DNA from: Rhizomucor pusillus
Lineage: Eukaryota; Mucoromycota; Mucoromycetes; Mucorales; Lichtheimiaceae
DNA: 64,000 nucleotides
Reading direction: 5' to 3'
NCBI GenBank assembly: GCA_900175165.2
Contig: FWWN02000389.1
Location: forward strand, 315 to 64,314
Below are positions 13,281 through 24,949 of this stretch, in pieces (the stretch's first letter is position 1; each line of letters opens with the position of its first letter). The notes under the pieces were generated by a model. It worked only from the letters and a program-made list of their open reading frames with translations, ran no database searches and was not told the origin of the DNA. Position numbers and translations under genes: made by a program.

Positions 13281-13956
13281 TGGAGGGGGAGGGCGCAAAA
13301 CACCGCAGCTGGATGTAATGCAATGTCAGGTCTCGTAAAGCGAATGAGTAGGGGGTGGGAGTGACCGAGTCGAGTGCTTTTCCTTGTTAACACTGTGCCC
13401 GTCCTGGGGGGTGGCCTGCTCGGTCGTGCTGAGGGTATATCGTTCGAAACGCGCTTGCTGGTTACTGACAGGTAAAGAAAAAAATTCAGTGCGGGCAGAG
13501 AAAGTGCCCCTCTGTGACTTGCTCCTGTCAACTGACCTTGTTTGTTGCTCTTCAAAGTCTGCTTTCCGACGCTTGTCATCCACATGTAAGTGTAAATACA
13601 TATATGGCAAGATTGAGGTAAGGTAATTCACTAATTGCTGGATACCCGTGTTCTTGAACCTGTAATACAATGAGTTACTGCTGAAAATCCTGTTGCTAGA
13701 TTCGGTCTGGAACTACTGTACTAGGCTGGCATATCGGCTTCCTTGATCTGAACTACACACTGTGACAATATTGTTCTTTCTTGTCACTTTTACAGTAGCA
13801 AAGTTCTCATGCTGTACTTTCCTGTCATTATCCTGTCTTTAAGCAAATGTAGCGAGATTTGCTAAATTGCGTAAAACGTGGTAACAGTGACGTAATGAGT
13901 GGGAAAAGAATTAATGCATGAAGCTTCTCTCCCGGAATTGATTTTCTTGTTTTTCC
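13281..13956. other. divergent intergenic region
   Basis: 676 bp between two start codons, serving as promoter for the PPR gene (-) and the questin-oxidase-like gene (+). Short overlapping frames exist on both strands but none has protein-like composition. No clear TATA element was seen. Confidence 0.55.
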
Positions 13957-15463
13957 ATGCTGCTTCGCTTTTCACGCAACTTTCATCGCAATATGTCTGG
14001 ACTCACTCCAAGAACACCTTTAAATCCTCGTGAATATGCCTTCATTATTCCTGGTATCACTCCCAGGACGCTCGATTTATCCAAACACCTCTTGGAGAAA
14101 AACCACACCGAGCACCATATCTTCTTTAACGAGGATGGTTTTCACAAGTTGGTATATAGCAATTTTCTTATGTTAAGCAGACATTCATGAACTTTACCAT
14201 TTATAGCCACTTGATCCATCATTTGCTGGCCGCGTATTCCATGGGGGCGGATACTCGCAGACTGCAAGAAATATACGACTTTCATGCATCCTACCAGCGA
14301 AAGCTTCCGCCTCCTTTGCAAGACCTCGACAGAAACAACTTCCGCAGCCAGCTCGGTAACCGAGACGCATATACAAGCTTCCTTAACATGTTTACAAAGG
14401 AAATTGATGAATACGGCATGATTGAAACTGTGCGAAGATGGGTTTGGTCCGAAGATTTCCTTGCGCGCACGGTCGGAGGTGCATACCATCCATTAATCCA
14501 CCTTGGATACGCCTTGGAATTCGACTTGCCTAAAGTAGCTGCCGAAGCACTCGCTATGGCTGCGTGCACCGAAGCAAACTTGTCACCACTGGTCTCGAAA
14601 CAACCAGCTATCAAAAGCACAATTGAACCTGTCGCCCGTGAAAGCAAACTTTCACAGCTGGCATCCGATGTTGCGTCTCGACTCAACATAGCGGTAACCC
14701 ACACAACCCAAAAAGAACTAGAGAATGCGCTCAAAGACAACGCTATCATCAGTGTCGTCCAAGAAATTCAAAAGGATACAGATTTCGATGACGTTGTCAA
14801 GTTCAAGGACTCGAACAAGATCAGAAAGTTCCTTGGAAACGAGAAGGCTGTAAACAAATTGAAGACATACACGTCAAAATGGAAAGTTGAAGGTAATGTG
14901 TTCAGTTATGCACAAGCTTCTCTTGTATACAGCGCGCTGAGATTTCGCTTTTCTTTATTCCAGGTGACAAAATTGAAGAGAGAATGAAGGAGCTTTACAT
15001 GGCTTGCGTGCTTGTATTTGCCGCATCCGGAATCCGAGAACGAGGAACCAAACTTGATTTCTTTTTGGCGCATGCAGTTACTTCTATCCACGCTGTCCAT
15101 ATTCTACTACCGCACCTCAATGTAGATGAGGCGGCTTCTTTGTTGGAAGCACATGCAGCGACAACTCTTGCGTATTATGTTTCTCGAGGTCGACCCAGCT
15201 TGCAATTCGATCTGCTGGCAGAGTACGAGACGCCTTTGGCCGATAAAAACGCCCTGAATCCATGGCTAAGTATTTTCAACCGTGCTCTCAAAGCCCAAGA
15301 AGAGCATGTGATCAAAGTCGTAAGGGCATGCGCTGTCGGGCAGATTATCTATGGCAGCCAGACATCGTTCGAACAGTCGTGGATGAAAGCTGCGGAGGTT
15401 ACTTTGGATATCGATGGTGACTGGGACCACAAAGGCATAGGATTCGATGAGGATTGGAAATAA
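13957..15463 (+). CDS. questin oxidase-like protein (AflY/GedK family, DUF4243)
   Basis: Exons 13957..14147, 14207..14892 and 14964..15463; 458 residues. The first splice restores the conserved GFHNHLIHHLLAAYSMGA, and other family marks follow: YHPLIHLGYALEFDLP, HAVTSIHAVHILLPHL and a C-terminal acidic tail ending DEDWK. In ascomycetes, AflY and GedK catalyse Baeyer-Villiger-type ring opening of anthraquinones (questin) in aflatoxin and geodin routes; many family members stand alone with unknown substrate. The multiple His residues are thought to bind a cofactor. Here no polyketide synthase or other pathway gene is adjacent, so a role in secondary metabolism is not supported by context. Function is inferred from family only. 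An in-frame second Met follows at residue 13. Confidence 0.85.
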
Positions 15464-16377
15464 AGATTTTTTTCTTTGGGCGTTACAAAAAATGTAGAGG
15501 CAGATTTGCAACTGTCATCCTATAGTCGGATATTGCTGCTACTTGCCTTGGGGCGGTACGAAAAGTAGACGCGCCTTTGGATTCGTCGACAGACTGTTGC
15601 TCTTCCTTTGCAGTGGTTTTTTTCGCTCCCACCATCCTGCGGTGGCTGCTCCTCTTTCACCTGTTCTTCTTGTCCATCTTCCTTCCTTTGTCTTCTTCTG
15701 TGGTGGTTGTTCTTCCTCCCCCTTGTTTGTCCTTCTTTGCGCTTAGTGCCACGACCTTTCTTTGGAGGTATTTTGATTGCAGAGAATACTAGGTTTCAAA
15801 GAAAAAGAAAGAGTCGCAAAAGCATTGGTTGTGAACGTTGTAGGCTTTATTTGTATTGCTTTCACTATGTTTCTCGTCTCAGCAACCACGCACTGCTACC
15901 AGTTTCTGGTCTGTAATTCAATCTCACTTTGTAGTACTACTGTACTTAGCTGCCGATATCAACTTGTTTGCTGAATCCCATGATTTCTTTTTTCGGCAAG
16001 GAGAGCGCGCGGAGGGGGGGGATGGGCACGGATCTGCTTGTCTTCTGATTGGCGCGGGCGTGATCCACCAGAGAAAAAAAATGCTGCAATGATCGATCCC
16101 AGGGCAATCCAAGTAACAGGCACGGGCGATAAGCCATGGATAAGCAGAGCCGCGAGAGGATAGACGATTGGCTACCTTTTTTCTATTCTCTGGAGTAATT
16201 ATTGGATTGCAGTGCTGTGTTGCGTGCGGTCCTTTTGATTCGACTGTAATATTATCTTCATTAGAGCGGGTCTTGCGCGCTCTTTACCGACTTGGCAAGA
16301 GTCTTTTATTTATTTTTCTTTCTTTCAACCCCTCTCTTTAGCAATAAAAAACTTTTTCTCTCGGTGCAAATCAAGTA
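15464..16377. other. spacer upstream of PP2A B subunit
   Basis: 914 bp. It contains strongly pyrimidine-rich sequence at about 15595-15740 and a G-rich patch at 16011..16022 (ggaggggggg). The open frames over the CT-rich part are low-complexity (Phe/Ser/Leu/Pro/Val) and not convincing as protein. It probably holds the 3' UTR of the upstream gene and the promoter/leader of the PP2A B gene. Confidence 0.55.
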
Positions 16378-18300
16378 ATGGTGGAAGAGCAACACGACTG
16401 GAAGTGCACGCAATGTTTCGGTGACAAGGGCGATGCCGATGATATTACGGACGGTATGTTGTTTGTGTCGAGCTTGATGAGCAAATGAACACACCTCGGA
16501 CCACGGGGTGTCCTCGTCATGGACCCTCGAATGGGGAGAAACTGCGGGTTCTTATTTCGTTCTTTTTGCAGCTGACCTCATCACGGCTGTCGAGTTCGAC
16601 CCTACCGGTGACTATTTAGCGACGGGTGACAGGGGCGGTCGTGTCGTTTTATTTGAACGCAACGAAGACGTAGGCATCAAAAACAATTTTATTATTGCGT
16701 CGTCAATTACAGCAAGCAACGGATTACGCTGACATGTAGACTAGAAACAAGGTTGCGAGTACAAATTCCATACCGAGTTTCAGTCGCATGAAGCCGAGTT
16801 TGATTATCTGAAAAGTTTGGAGATCGAAGAGAAGATCAACAAGGTTAAATGGTGCAAACGGCAAAACTCTGCACACTTTTTGCTATCCACAAACGGTTAG
16901 GCGAAAAAATTTCAGTAGAAGAGATGATGATGATGATGATGGGAGTAACATTCGTATATTCGTAACAGACAAGACTATCAAACTCTGGAAAGTATTTGAA
17001 AAGTCGCTCAAAGTCGTTGCTGAGAACAACGTTGCCGATCACCATCTCCCAACAGCTGGCGCCCAGCTGCGTATACCAAAGTTGACACACCATGACACTA
17101 TCATCGCCGCAGTTCCTCGAAAAGTTTATGCCAATGGTACGATGATGCAGGATCAAGCTATGCATAATATAGGGGGGAACTAAAAAAAATTTTCTTGACA
17201 GCTCACACATACCATATTAACTCCATATCAACCAATTCCGATGGCGAAACGTACCTCTCTGGTGATGACCTCCGTATCAACCTGTGGAACTTGGCTATTT
17301 CTGATCAGAGTTTCAGTACGCATTTTTTCTTATCCTGATCACGAGCCTCCAGCCTGGTGCTAACGAGGGGATTCTTTCTAGATATTGTCGATATTAAGCC
17401 TGCAAACATGGAAGAACTGACTGAAGTCATTACGGCTGCAGAGTTCCATCCTATCCATTGCAACCTTTTCATGTACAGTTCAAGCAAAGGAGCAATCAAA
17501 TTGAGTGACATGCGTGAATCTGCTCTGTGCGATCAACATGCTAAAGGTATTCCATGGCTATATAATATATGTGCTTCGACTGTACCACTGTATTGATATC
17601 GTCCATGCGTTAGTTTTTGAGGAAGCTGAAGATCCAGCAAATCGTTCTTTCTTTTCAGAGATTATATCCTCCGTATCCGACGTTAAATTCAGTCACGATG
17701 GCCGATACATCTTGTCTCGCGACTATCTAACTCTCAAGATTTGGGATATCAATATGGAAAACAAGCCCGTACAAACTATCTATATTCACGATCAACTGCG
17801 CAGCAGACTCTGCGATTTGTATGAAAATGATTGCATCTTTGACAAATTCGAGTGCACGTTCAGTGGCGATGGAAAGTAAGGAGAATTTATCAAAAACACC
17901 AGCAGACTAAGCGGGTTATCTCACCGTGCCCGTTTTAGGTCCGTCCTTACTGGATCGTACAGCAACACTTTCCATATTTATGACAGCCAGGGCAAGACAG
18001 ACGTGCCACTGCAAGCGGACAAAAGCGCGTTCAAGGTCGGTAAAAGACCAGGATCGAAGCAGAAGCTTGCTGCTGTGGCGCGAGGTCGCAACAACGAGAA
18101 TGCCAACAACGGAGCGTTCACCTTTGGCATGGACGAACTGGACTTTAACCGCAAGATCCTGCACGCCTCATGGCATCCTCGCGAGAACACCGTCGCAGTG
18201 GCAGCCGCCAACAACCTATTTGTATTCAAGTAAGCTCTTCTTGCATACATATCCTGTGATTGAATTGCTGATAACAAAACGTTCTGTATTTAGTGAATGA
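16378..18300 (+). CDS. CDC55: PP2A regulatory B subunit, B55/Cdc55 family
   Basis: Nine exons: 16378..16453, 16572..16669, 16745..16895, 16969..17136, 17202..17315, 17382..17546, 17614..17875, 17939..18229, 18294..18300; 443 residues, the usual size of B55 subunits. The WD40 propeller is typed by B55 marks: [70 protein letters not shown] and the NLFVF ending. B55 targets protein phosphatase 2A to mitotic and morphogenesis substrates. The last coding exon is 7 nt (one base, GAA, TGA). The intron 16896..16968 holds a short ATG-trinucleotide run. All phases agree. Confidence 0.96.
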
Positions 18301-18618
18301 TTTAAAAACGTGTGTGAATAGTTTGCTTCGCTTTGTGTTTTCTTTTTCTTACTTTTTCTAGCTAGCGCCCTCTCTCTTCCTCTTTTACACATTATAATTG
18401 ACACCACACGCTTTCGACTATGGAGACAAGATCAACAATTAAGCTCTTTCAACAATAAGAATCTATAACGCAATTATAGAATCCTATGAGATGGTTATTA
18501 CAAAAAGCGAGTGTTGATGCTACATTGTGTTGGGTATAAACGTGTGTACTTAAACATTAAGTTGCAAGTTGCCTTGTATGTAAACGTGAGTGAGTTTTTG
18601 TGAGTTATAATATGTAGA
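18301..18618. other. convergent 3' spacer
   Basis: 318 bp between PP2A B (+) and the first Trk gene (-). T-rich, AT-rich, no coding frame or RNA gene seen. Confidence 0.6.
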
Positions 18619-20992
18619 TCAGAAATTACAGTCCGCCGTTGACGACCGCCAGCGAGAGTTTTCTTTCCACAGCTGGAACGCTGCGGCGTGGCGTTGCCGG
18701 TACTCATGCTCCAAAGCTTCCTTTTGTTGAAGCTGCTCGGACGGCAGCAGCACGGCGTGATCGATAGCAGAAAGCAAACCTAAAAAAATGCGGGGGAGAG
18801 TTTGCAATAGTACGCTATATGTCATCCGAGTCAAGTGATCTTACCGCGATGCCGTTCGCGATACATTAGAAGGATAATCACCAGTTTACTGAGGACGTGA
18901 TACTTTGCAGACTGCGACATGGTGATGCCGGGGTATCCCATGGACGATCCAGCTGTTCCAAATGCCGAGACGCATTCGTAAATGACCGATAGGACAGTGA
19001 TAGGTGCTGGTGCCATGATAGCCTCGGCTTCGACGACGCACACGATAAAATGCCGACAATGACCCACACAATCTCCCTCGCGAGCTGCCGCTGGATCTGC
19101 GTCATGACGTAAAACGAGGGCCGCTTGGGTAAAAGTTTCTTTAAGGTAGTGACGACACTGCTCATGGTTGGCATCCGTCGAAGTCTGACGGTGCTCCAGA
19201 TATCATCGTCGTTGGAGGTAGCTTTGCCACCGTCATCGTTTTCATCGGGGCTGCTGTAGATACCCAATTCACGTTCTTGGTAAATGTTACTGTTGCGTAT
19301 GGAAATTGCTACCGGATAGACACTGATATACATGGCAACAATGTACACCAGCTGGGTGCCGGGATTTACATCCATCAGGTTCACTGCAGCCAAGCCGGCT
19401 GCAACGAGAATATCAATATAAATATTACAATCGTCTGTAAATCGTAAAAGATAAAACCTACCGTTTCGAGTAGCGACGCCCTGGAAGAATGAAATCAATA
19501 CTATGGAACCCCAGTTGATCCCCTCCAGGACAGGTAGGAAGAAATTCGTAGTGAGAAAGACGACGGCTTCGACCAGATCGATAATTACAACGGCGAACAC
19601 GAGCCACCAAGTCTGGTTGGACGGGAACATACTGTAGTAGCACCGCCGTGGATGATCCAAGAGGTATCTGAGTGTCTCGCGATGCATGGCATAAGTTTCC
19701 GGGGTTAGTTTGTAAAAACACCATATGACAAAGCGGAGGATGGCTGCCCAGCCGGTGTGACCGAGGATAATCAGCGTTGCAACTATAAGCAACGGAGCTG
19801 GCGCGTTTGCAAAGGGCACCATGCTGGCTGCTATCGGCGACAAGCTCATGCTATTCAGGGCCGATACGGTGACAAAGAACGAGAATAGCCACGGATCGAC
19901 TGGTCCGTTGGGATTACTTGTGTGGAGGACCTCCTGTGCGTACGTGGAGACGGCGATGTAAATGCGAAGCCCGAACGCAAATGCAAGTAGAATTGTAAAG
20001 TAAATGATAGGAATTGCACGCAACAAAAAGTCCAACGCACGGTACTCGGCACCGCCAATACGGTACTGCTGGCGACGTGTCAGCTGATGCGGATGAATAG
20101 GCTGCTGCATGATGCTCTTGATCTCGCTCTCCTCCTCCTCTTCTGCGTCCTCGAGCTCATCGCGGTCGCGATCCTGCGCTATTCTTCCAAGCAACTCGTC
20201 GAATTTATGCTCCTGCTCCAATCGTTGCTGTGCTTGCTGGCGCTGTTGGTCAATATCATCAGCAAACGCAATGGTATTCGTTTCGTGGATTGTGGCGGCG
20301 CGTTGCATGGATCGAGGCCGCGTTACACTGGCTTCCGTCCTGGTTTCACCAACGTCGCTGCTGTGCAACGCATCATTGCGATCTGAAATTGCCTGGATCC
20401 GCGCATCGAGGGTCCTGTCAGACTCGTTGCGATGAGGTACAAGCCAATGCTTGATTCTGGAAGCCGTCGCTGACCGTACAGAGTAAAACGATGGCATTCG
20501 ATCGCAATGAATGCCAAGAAATCCGGGATGATGGCTGTCTTTTGACGATACCAGTATGATGTTGCTTCTGCGTTGTTGTTGCTGCTGCTGCTGGCGTCGT
20601 AACCGTCGATGGCTTTCTTCCTTGAGCCGCTGAGCGCGATTGTACAACAGAACATCTTCAAATCGTTTTGAAAAATAGTACTTGCGGACGAAAACCACGA
20701 ATACCGAGATTGTAATGGGTGCGCAAATGATGGAGGTGAAAAGTATAAGTAAATATTGGTACAAACTCAATTTGGACATGTCGACAGTGTTGAGTCCTGT
20801 GTTCGTTACTGCTGTAGTAGACATGAACAAGCAATTAGCGAAGTTCCAGTCTGTCCCTGGCTGGCAGTAGAACAATCCTGCTACAATGAAGCACATGGCA
20901 CCGATGTACAAGTAGTGCAGTTCAAGGAAATTGACATGCTCGTGCCAGAAACATTTGCATTTATGCAAACCTTCTTGTACTTGTGGCGGCAT
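18619..20992 (-). pseudogene. TRK: Trk-type potassium transporter, copy A, with a one-base frameshift
   Basis: Exons (minus) 19462..20992, 18845..19398 and 18619..18779. Homologous throughout to copy B just upstream: MPM (membrane-pore-membrane) units separated by a long Gln/Asp/Glu-rich cytoplasmic loop (about residues 135-330). Pore loops: TTAVTNTGLN; SALNSMSLSPIAASM; QGVATRNAGLAAVN; SAFGTAGSSMGYPG. In the second the filter Gly of copy B (NNMGLS) is Ser. Near 19045..19051, at a run of four T, the frame breaks after REIVWVIVGI: the conserved continuation (VCVVEAEAIMAPAPITVLS) lies one frame away. Total exon length (2246) is one base short of a codon multiple, so one lost base explains it. 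Either a young pseudogene or an assembly indel; with one base restored the protein would be about 748 residues. The Trk family moves K+ across the plasma membrane. Confidence 0.8.
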
Positions 20993-21703
20993 CTTCTAGT
21001 ACTTTAAAGGAAGCTGCATACTTAACTCTGTTTTTGTTAAAATTTGCGTATTGCTGGAAGAGAGCGTTGCACGCGGTAAAAGGTAAAAAAAAAAAATTGG
21101 AAAGGGAAGAAAACAGAGAGGGAGAGCGGGAGAGAGAGGGGTAAGGAGAGAACTTGCCAACGATAAGGGATCGGCGTTTCAAGATAAACCCAATAAATAA
21201 CATTTTGTTTACCTTTGTGATCTATTGCAGTCCTTTTAGGTATCAACTGTGGTGATACAAGGAGGAAAAGAAATAAACAAAAAGAGAGGGAGATGCTTGC
21301 TCGCCCCAGCGGTGCAATATTTGATTTTCTGGACAATTCTAAAACGTTCCTTAAGCCAAATGCCAATCCAGTCAGTTAAACCGTAGCTTCTTGGAGCATT
21401 CCATATAAAGGTTTCCAACTGGACCTGTAAAGTCAAAACATAGTACTTTGTGAATCTGCTGATGCATAATTGTTTGCAATAGATGGTACAGCCATGCGTC
21501 TTTTTCTTTGGACAGGACGATTGTTTGGAAACGAGTGCATATTTCCATTTGGCATCGATCGAAGCAAAAATGCCTTGTCACATGTGTATTTTCTCCCTTC
21601 TCTGGTTTACAAGTACGACGATGCGTGAGTCAAGGGAACGAGGAGATCTGGACGTGCTGGGTATACAAATACACGAACACGTGACATTTCAACGCGCAAG
21701 ATA
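20993..21703. other. spacer between tandem Trk genes
   Basis: 711 bp holding the promoter of Trk copy A and the 3' end of copy B. A purine-rich stretch lies at about 21080-21150 (on -, CT-rich) as in many promoters here. No coding frame is convincing. Confidence 0.55.
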
Positions 21704-24237
21704 TTAAACATTAGAACGAATGGATGATGTCGCAGTACGCCACCGTGGAATATCATCCATAATCTGAGACATTTCAGCTTGCCGCTGTCGATATTCTTGT
21801 TCCAGCTCATCTTCTTTTCTTTCGAGATCCTCCGACGGTAGCAGCACAGCATGATCGATCGCAGACGGTAATCCTAGAACACGGATTCAGTCAGTTCATC
21901 ATTGGCTCTGGAAAAGATCCTGTTTCATGACCATACCTCGATGTCTTCCTCGATACATCAAGAGAATAATAACCAATTTGCTAACCGGTTGGTAAATTGC
22001 CGACTGAGACATTGAAATGCCAGGAAATCCCATGGACGAGCCAGCGTTGCCAAAAGCAGACGTGCATTCATACATGACGGACAGCACAGTCACCGGTGCT
22101 GGTGCCATAATGGTCTTTGCCTCAACAACACAGATGACAAAGATACCAACCATCAACCATACAATTTCGTTCGCAAGCTGTCGCTGGACTTGCATCATGA
22201 CATACGAAGCCGGAGGTTTTGGCAACAGCCTTCTGGAGGCTGAGAATATGCTGTTGTTGGTGGATAATCGACGCAGCTTGAAAGCGTTGTTGCTGTTAGC
22301 TGTAAGTGCATCTACATCCGGATCGGCAGGCATGTTGTAAATTCCCAGGGCGCGTTCCTGATAAATACTGCTGTTCCGGATAGAGATAACAACCGGATAG
22401 ACATTGAGATACATGGCAACAATGTATACCAACTGCGTGGCAGGGTTGACTTCCATAAGATTGACGGCCGTAAATCCCGCTATTAAATATATTAGCATAC
22501 AGTACAGTTAGCAGACTTAAGGAGTAAAAAAAAAACCAAACCTCGAGTGGCAGCGCCCTGAAAAAATGCGATCAATATCCTGGAACTCCAAGATATCCCC
22601 TCCATCACGGGCAAAAAGTAGTTGGTTGCCAAGAAGACGACGGTTTCCACCAAATGGATAATCACAATAACAAAGACGAGCCACCACGTCTGACTTGAAG
22701 GGAACATGCTGTAGTAGCATCGACGTGGATGGTCCAGTAGATATCTCAGCGTTTCTCGTCGCATGGCACGGGTTTCCGGTGTCAACTTGTACATGCACCA
22801 TATCACGAATCGAAGCATGACTGCCCAGCCCGTAAGGCCGAGGATGATGAGGAGCGCCGACATGAGCAGCGGCGCGGGCGCGTTCATGAAAGGCACCATA
22901 CTTGCTGCCAGGGGAGACAGACCCATGTTGTTCAAGGAGGATATGGTGACGAAAAATGAAAAGATCCACGGATCCACAGGACCGCTCTCGTTGCTGGTGA
23001 GCAGCACTTCCTGTGCATACTTTGACGTTGCAATGTAGATACGAAATCCGAACGCAAAGGCGAACAGCACGGTAAAGTAAATGATCGGTATAGCGCGTGA
23101 CAAAAAGTCAAGTGCACGATACTCGGCTCCACCGATTCGGTACCGCTGGCGACGAGTGAGTTCACGTGGATGTATAGGCTGTCGCATAATGCTTTTGAGC
23201 TCTTCTTCATCCTCCTCTTTCTCCACTTCGTCATCGTCGATAATGTCATCGTAGTCATTGATATTACTCTGCTGCTGTTGCTGGTACGACGTCGACCATG
23301 ATTTCTCATCCCAGTCGCGTCGGCTAGTCATTCTTTGCATCATCAGTTCATCATATCTGCGTTCCTGCTCCAACCGCCGCCGCGCTTGCTGCCGCTGTTG
23401 TTTAATGTTATCTGCAAATTCAATGTTGTTGCTGTGTTCGTGGGCCCCCATTGAAGCTGCCTCCACCGCTGCTGCAGGAGGAGGCGGCTGCAGCAGCGGT
23501 GGAGGGGTTTGCATTGCAACCGCATCTTCCATGTTGATAGAAATGGACCGAGGTATGTCGCTATCCTTATCCGTTGCTTTTCGTTTGCGCCTTGTTGAAA
23601 GCAAATCTTGAAACCCGCTGCAGTTGCTGCATGACGAGCGTAGCGAACGAAACGATGGTACGCGACAAAGTTCCGACGATATGCTAGAGGCAATAACTGG
23701 CATCGTATTTCTTCTTGACAGCGTTATTGAGTCAGTCCCCTGTTGCTCTGCATTCGAAGGATGTGCAGATAGCTGTTGCTGCTGCGCGCCCTGTGGCCGC
23801 TGCCGCTGCCGCTGCTGGTGATCGTTGCTGCTGTTAAGACATTTCTGTCGACGATAATCCTCTCGAAGACGTCGTGCGCGGTTGTAAAGTAACACATCTT
23901 CGAACCGTTTTGAAAAGTAGTGCTTTCGGACATAGACCACGAAAATCGACACGATGACGGGGGAACCAAAGATCGATGCGAAAAACATGAGCACGAGTTG
24001 ATAACGGCTCAACTGAGACATGTCGATTGAATTCAGCCCAGTGTTTGTCACCGATGTAGTCCCTAAGAACATTGCGTCTTCGAAGTTCCAGTTGGTGCCT
24101 GGTTCGCAGTAGAAGAGTCCAGTGACCAGAAAGCAGAGCACGAGAATGTAGAGATAATGCAACTCAATAAAGTTGACCCGGGAGTGCCAAAAGGAGGTGC
24201 ATTTTTCCAAGATATTTACGACGACTCGTCGAGGCAT
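21704..24237 (-). CDS. TRK: Trk-type potassium transporter, copy B
   Basis: Exons (minus) 22542..24237, 21937..22479 and 21704..21873 give 802 residues with consistent phase. It has the same four membrane-pore-membrane units as copy A, and its filter glycines are present: TTSVTNTGLN, SSLNNMGLSPLAASM, TRAGFTAVN, SAFGNAGSSMGFPG. The hydrophilic loop between the first and second unit (about residues 135-385) is rich in Gln, Ser, Pro and Asp, as in fungal Trk1. The end is the conserved RHRGLPSAIDHAVLLPSE. At the third pore loop it has TRAG where copy A has TRNAG, one residue fewer, right at the intron junction. Expected role: plasma-membrane K+ uptake. The pair arose by tandem duplication; intron positions are shared. 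Confidence 0.93.
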
Positions 24238-24949
24238 ATAGAAAAGTTGAAATAGTAGATCGTAATAACCAGGAAAAGGTTACGTTGGCAGGAAGCCATC
24301 AAGCGGGAAAGGGAAAGAAAACAGCTGAAAAAGAAAAAAATTCCCAGATTTTCAGATATGGGCATATCTGTCAAAAATATTTTGCCAAGATCCTTGTCGT
24401 GTGTAACAGGCCAGTAAAAGTAGGGGCCAGCACTGGCTTGTGGAAATCACGCTAAATATAATTATGGAAGCAAGGATAGCAGAGCTACTTTGTTTGCACT
24501 GCTACGTAAGACAGTTGATAATCAGTTACATGAGAATTTCTATCAGGACGGACGCATATCAAAGCTTGCCATTCCCATTCCCATCCCCTATCTATAAACT
24601 CGCTTCCTGCAGTCACGTGAAAGATATAGTCCTTGCAAAGACATGTACTGTGAAGTGGCTAATGTGACACGGTATCCTTTTTAATTGTTGATATTATGCC
24701 TAATGCCTGGAAATAAAGCAAAGATAAAAGTGGGAACTATTCAATGACAATGTTGAAGCACAGGATGATAAAGGAAATTTTTACAACGCTAACTTTTAAC
24801 TTGCTAGCAAGAAGAAGCAGTTTTCAGAAGATGATATGAGGTAGAGATTGAAGGAGGAAAAGGGTGTGAAACGTGTATACAATGTAAACAGACAGGCAGA
24901 CAAATAATAGGAATGATGTTGGATATACTTTTCACTTTTGTTCGGGGGA
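24238..24949. other. spacer between Trk copy B and SCAP
   Basis: 712 bp: promoter of Trk copy B (-) and the 3' region of SCAP (-). No frame with protein-like composition and no RNA gene were seen. Confidence 0.55.

Noticed and set aside
15543..15916. Hydrophobic + frames upstream of PP2A B
   Set aside because: Three overlapping frames all appear hydrophobic because the DNA is CT-rich; none has start context or homology.
16921..16941. Trinucleotide ATG repeat as a coding repeat
   Set aside because: It lies wholly inside intron 3 of the PP2A B gene (16896..16968).
19399..19461. Possible coding continuation through the 63-nt Trk copy A intron
   Set aside because: It is open in frame but has gtagg...ttgcag ends, and copy B has an intron at the same place; the inserted residues are absent from the family.
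20087..20454. Leu/Ser-rich + frames over the Trk copy A loop
   Set aside because: They are the complement of the Gln/Glu/Arg-rich cytoplasmic loop and have no independent support.
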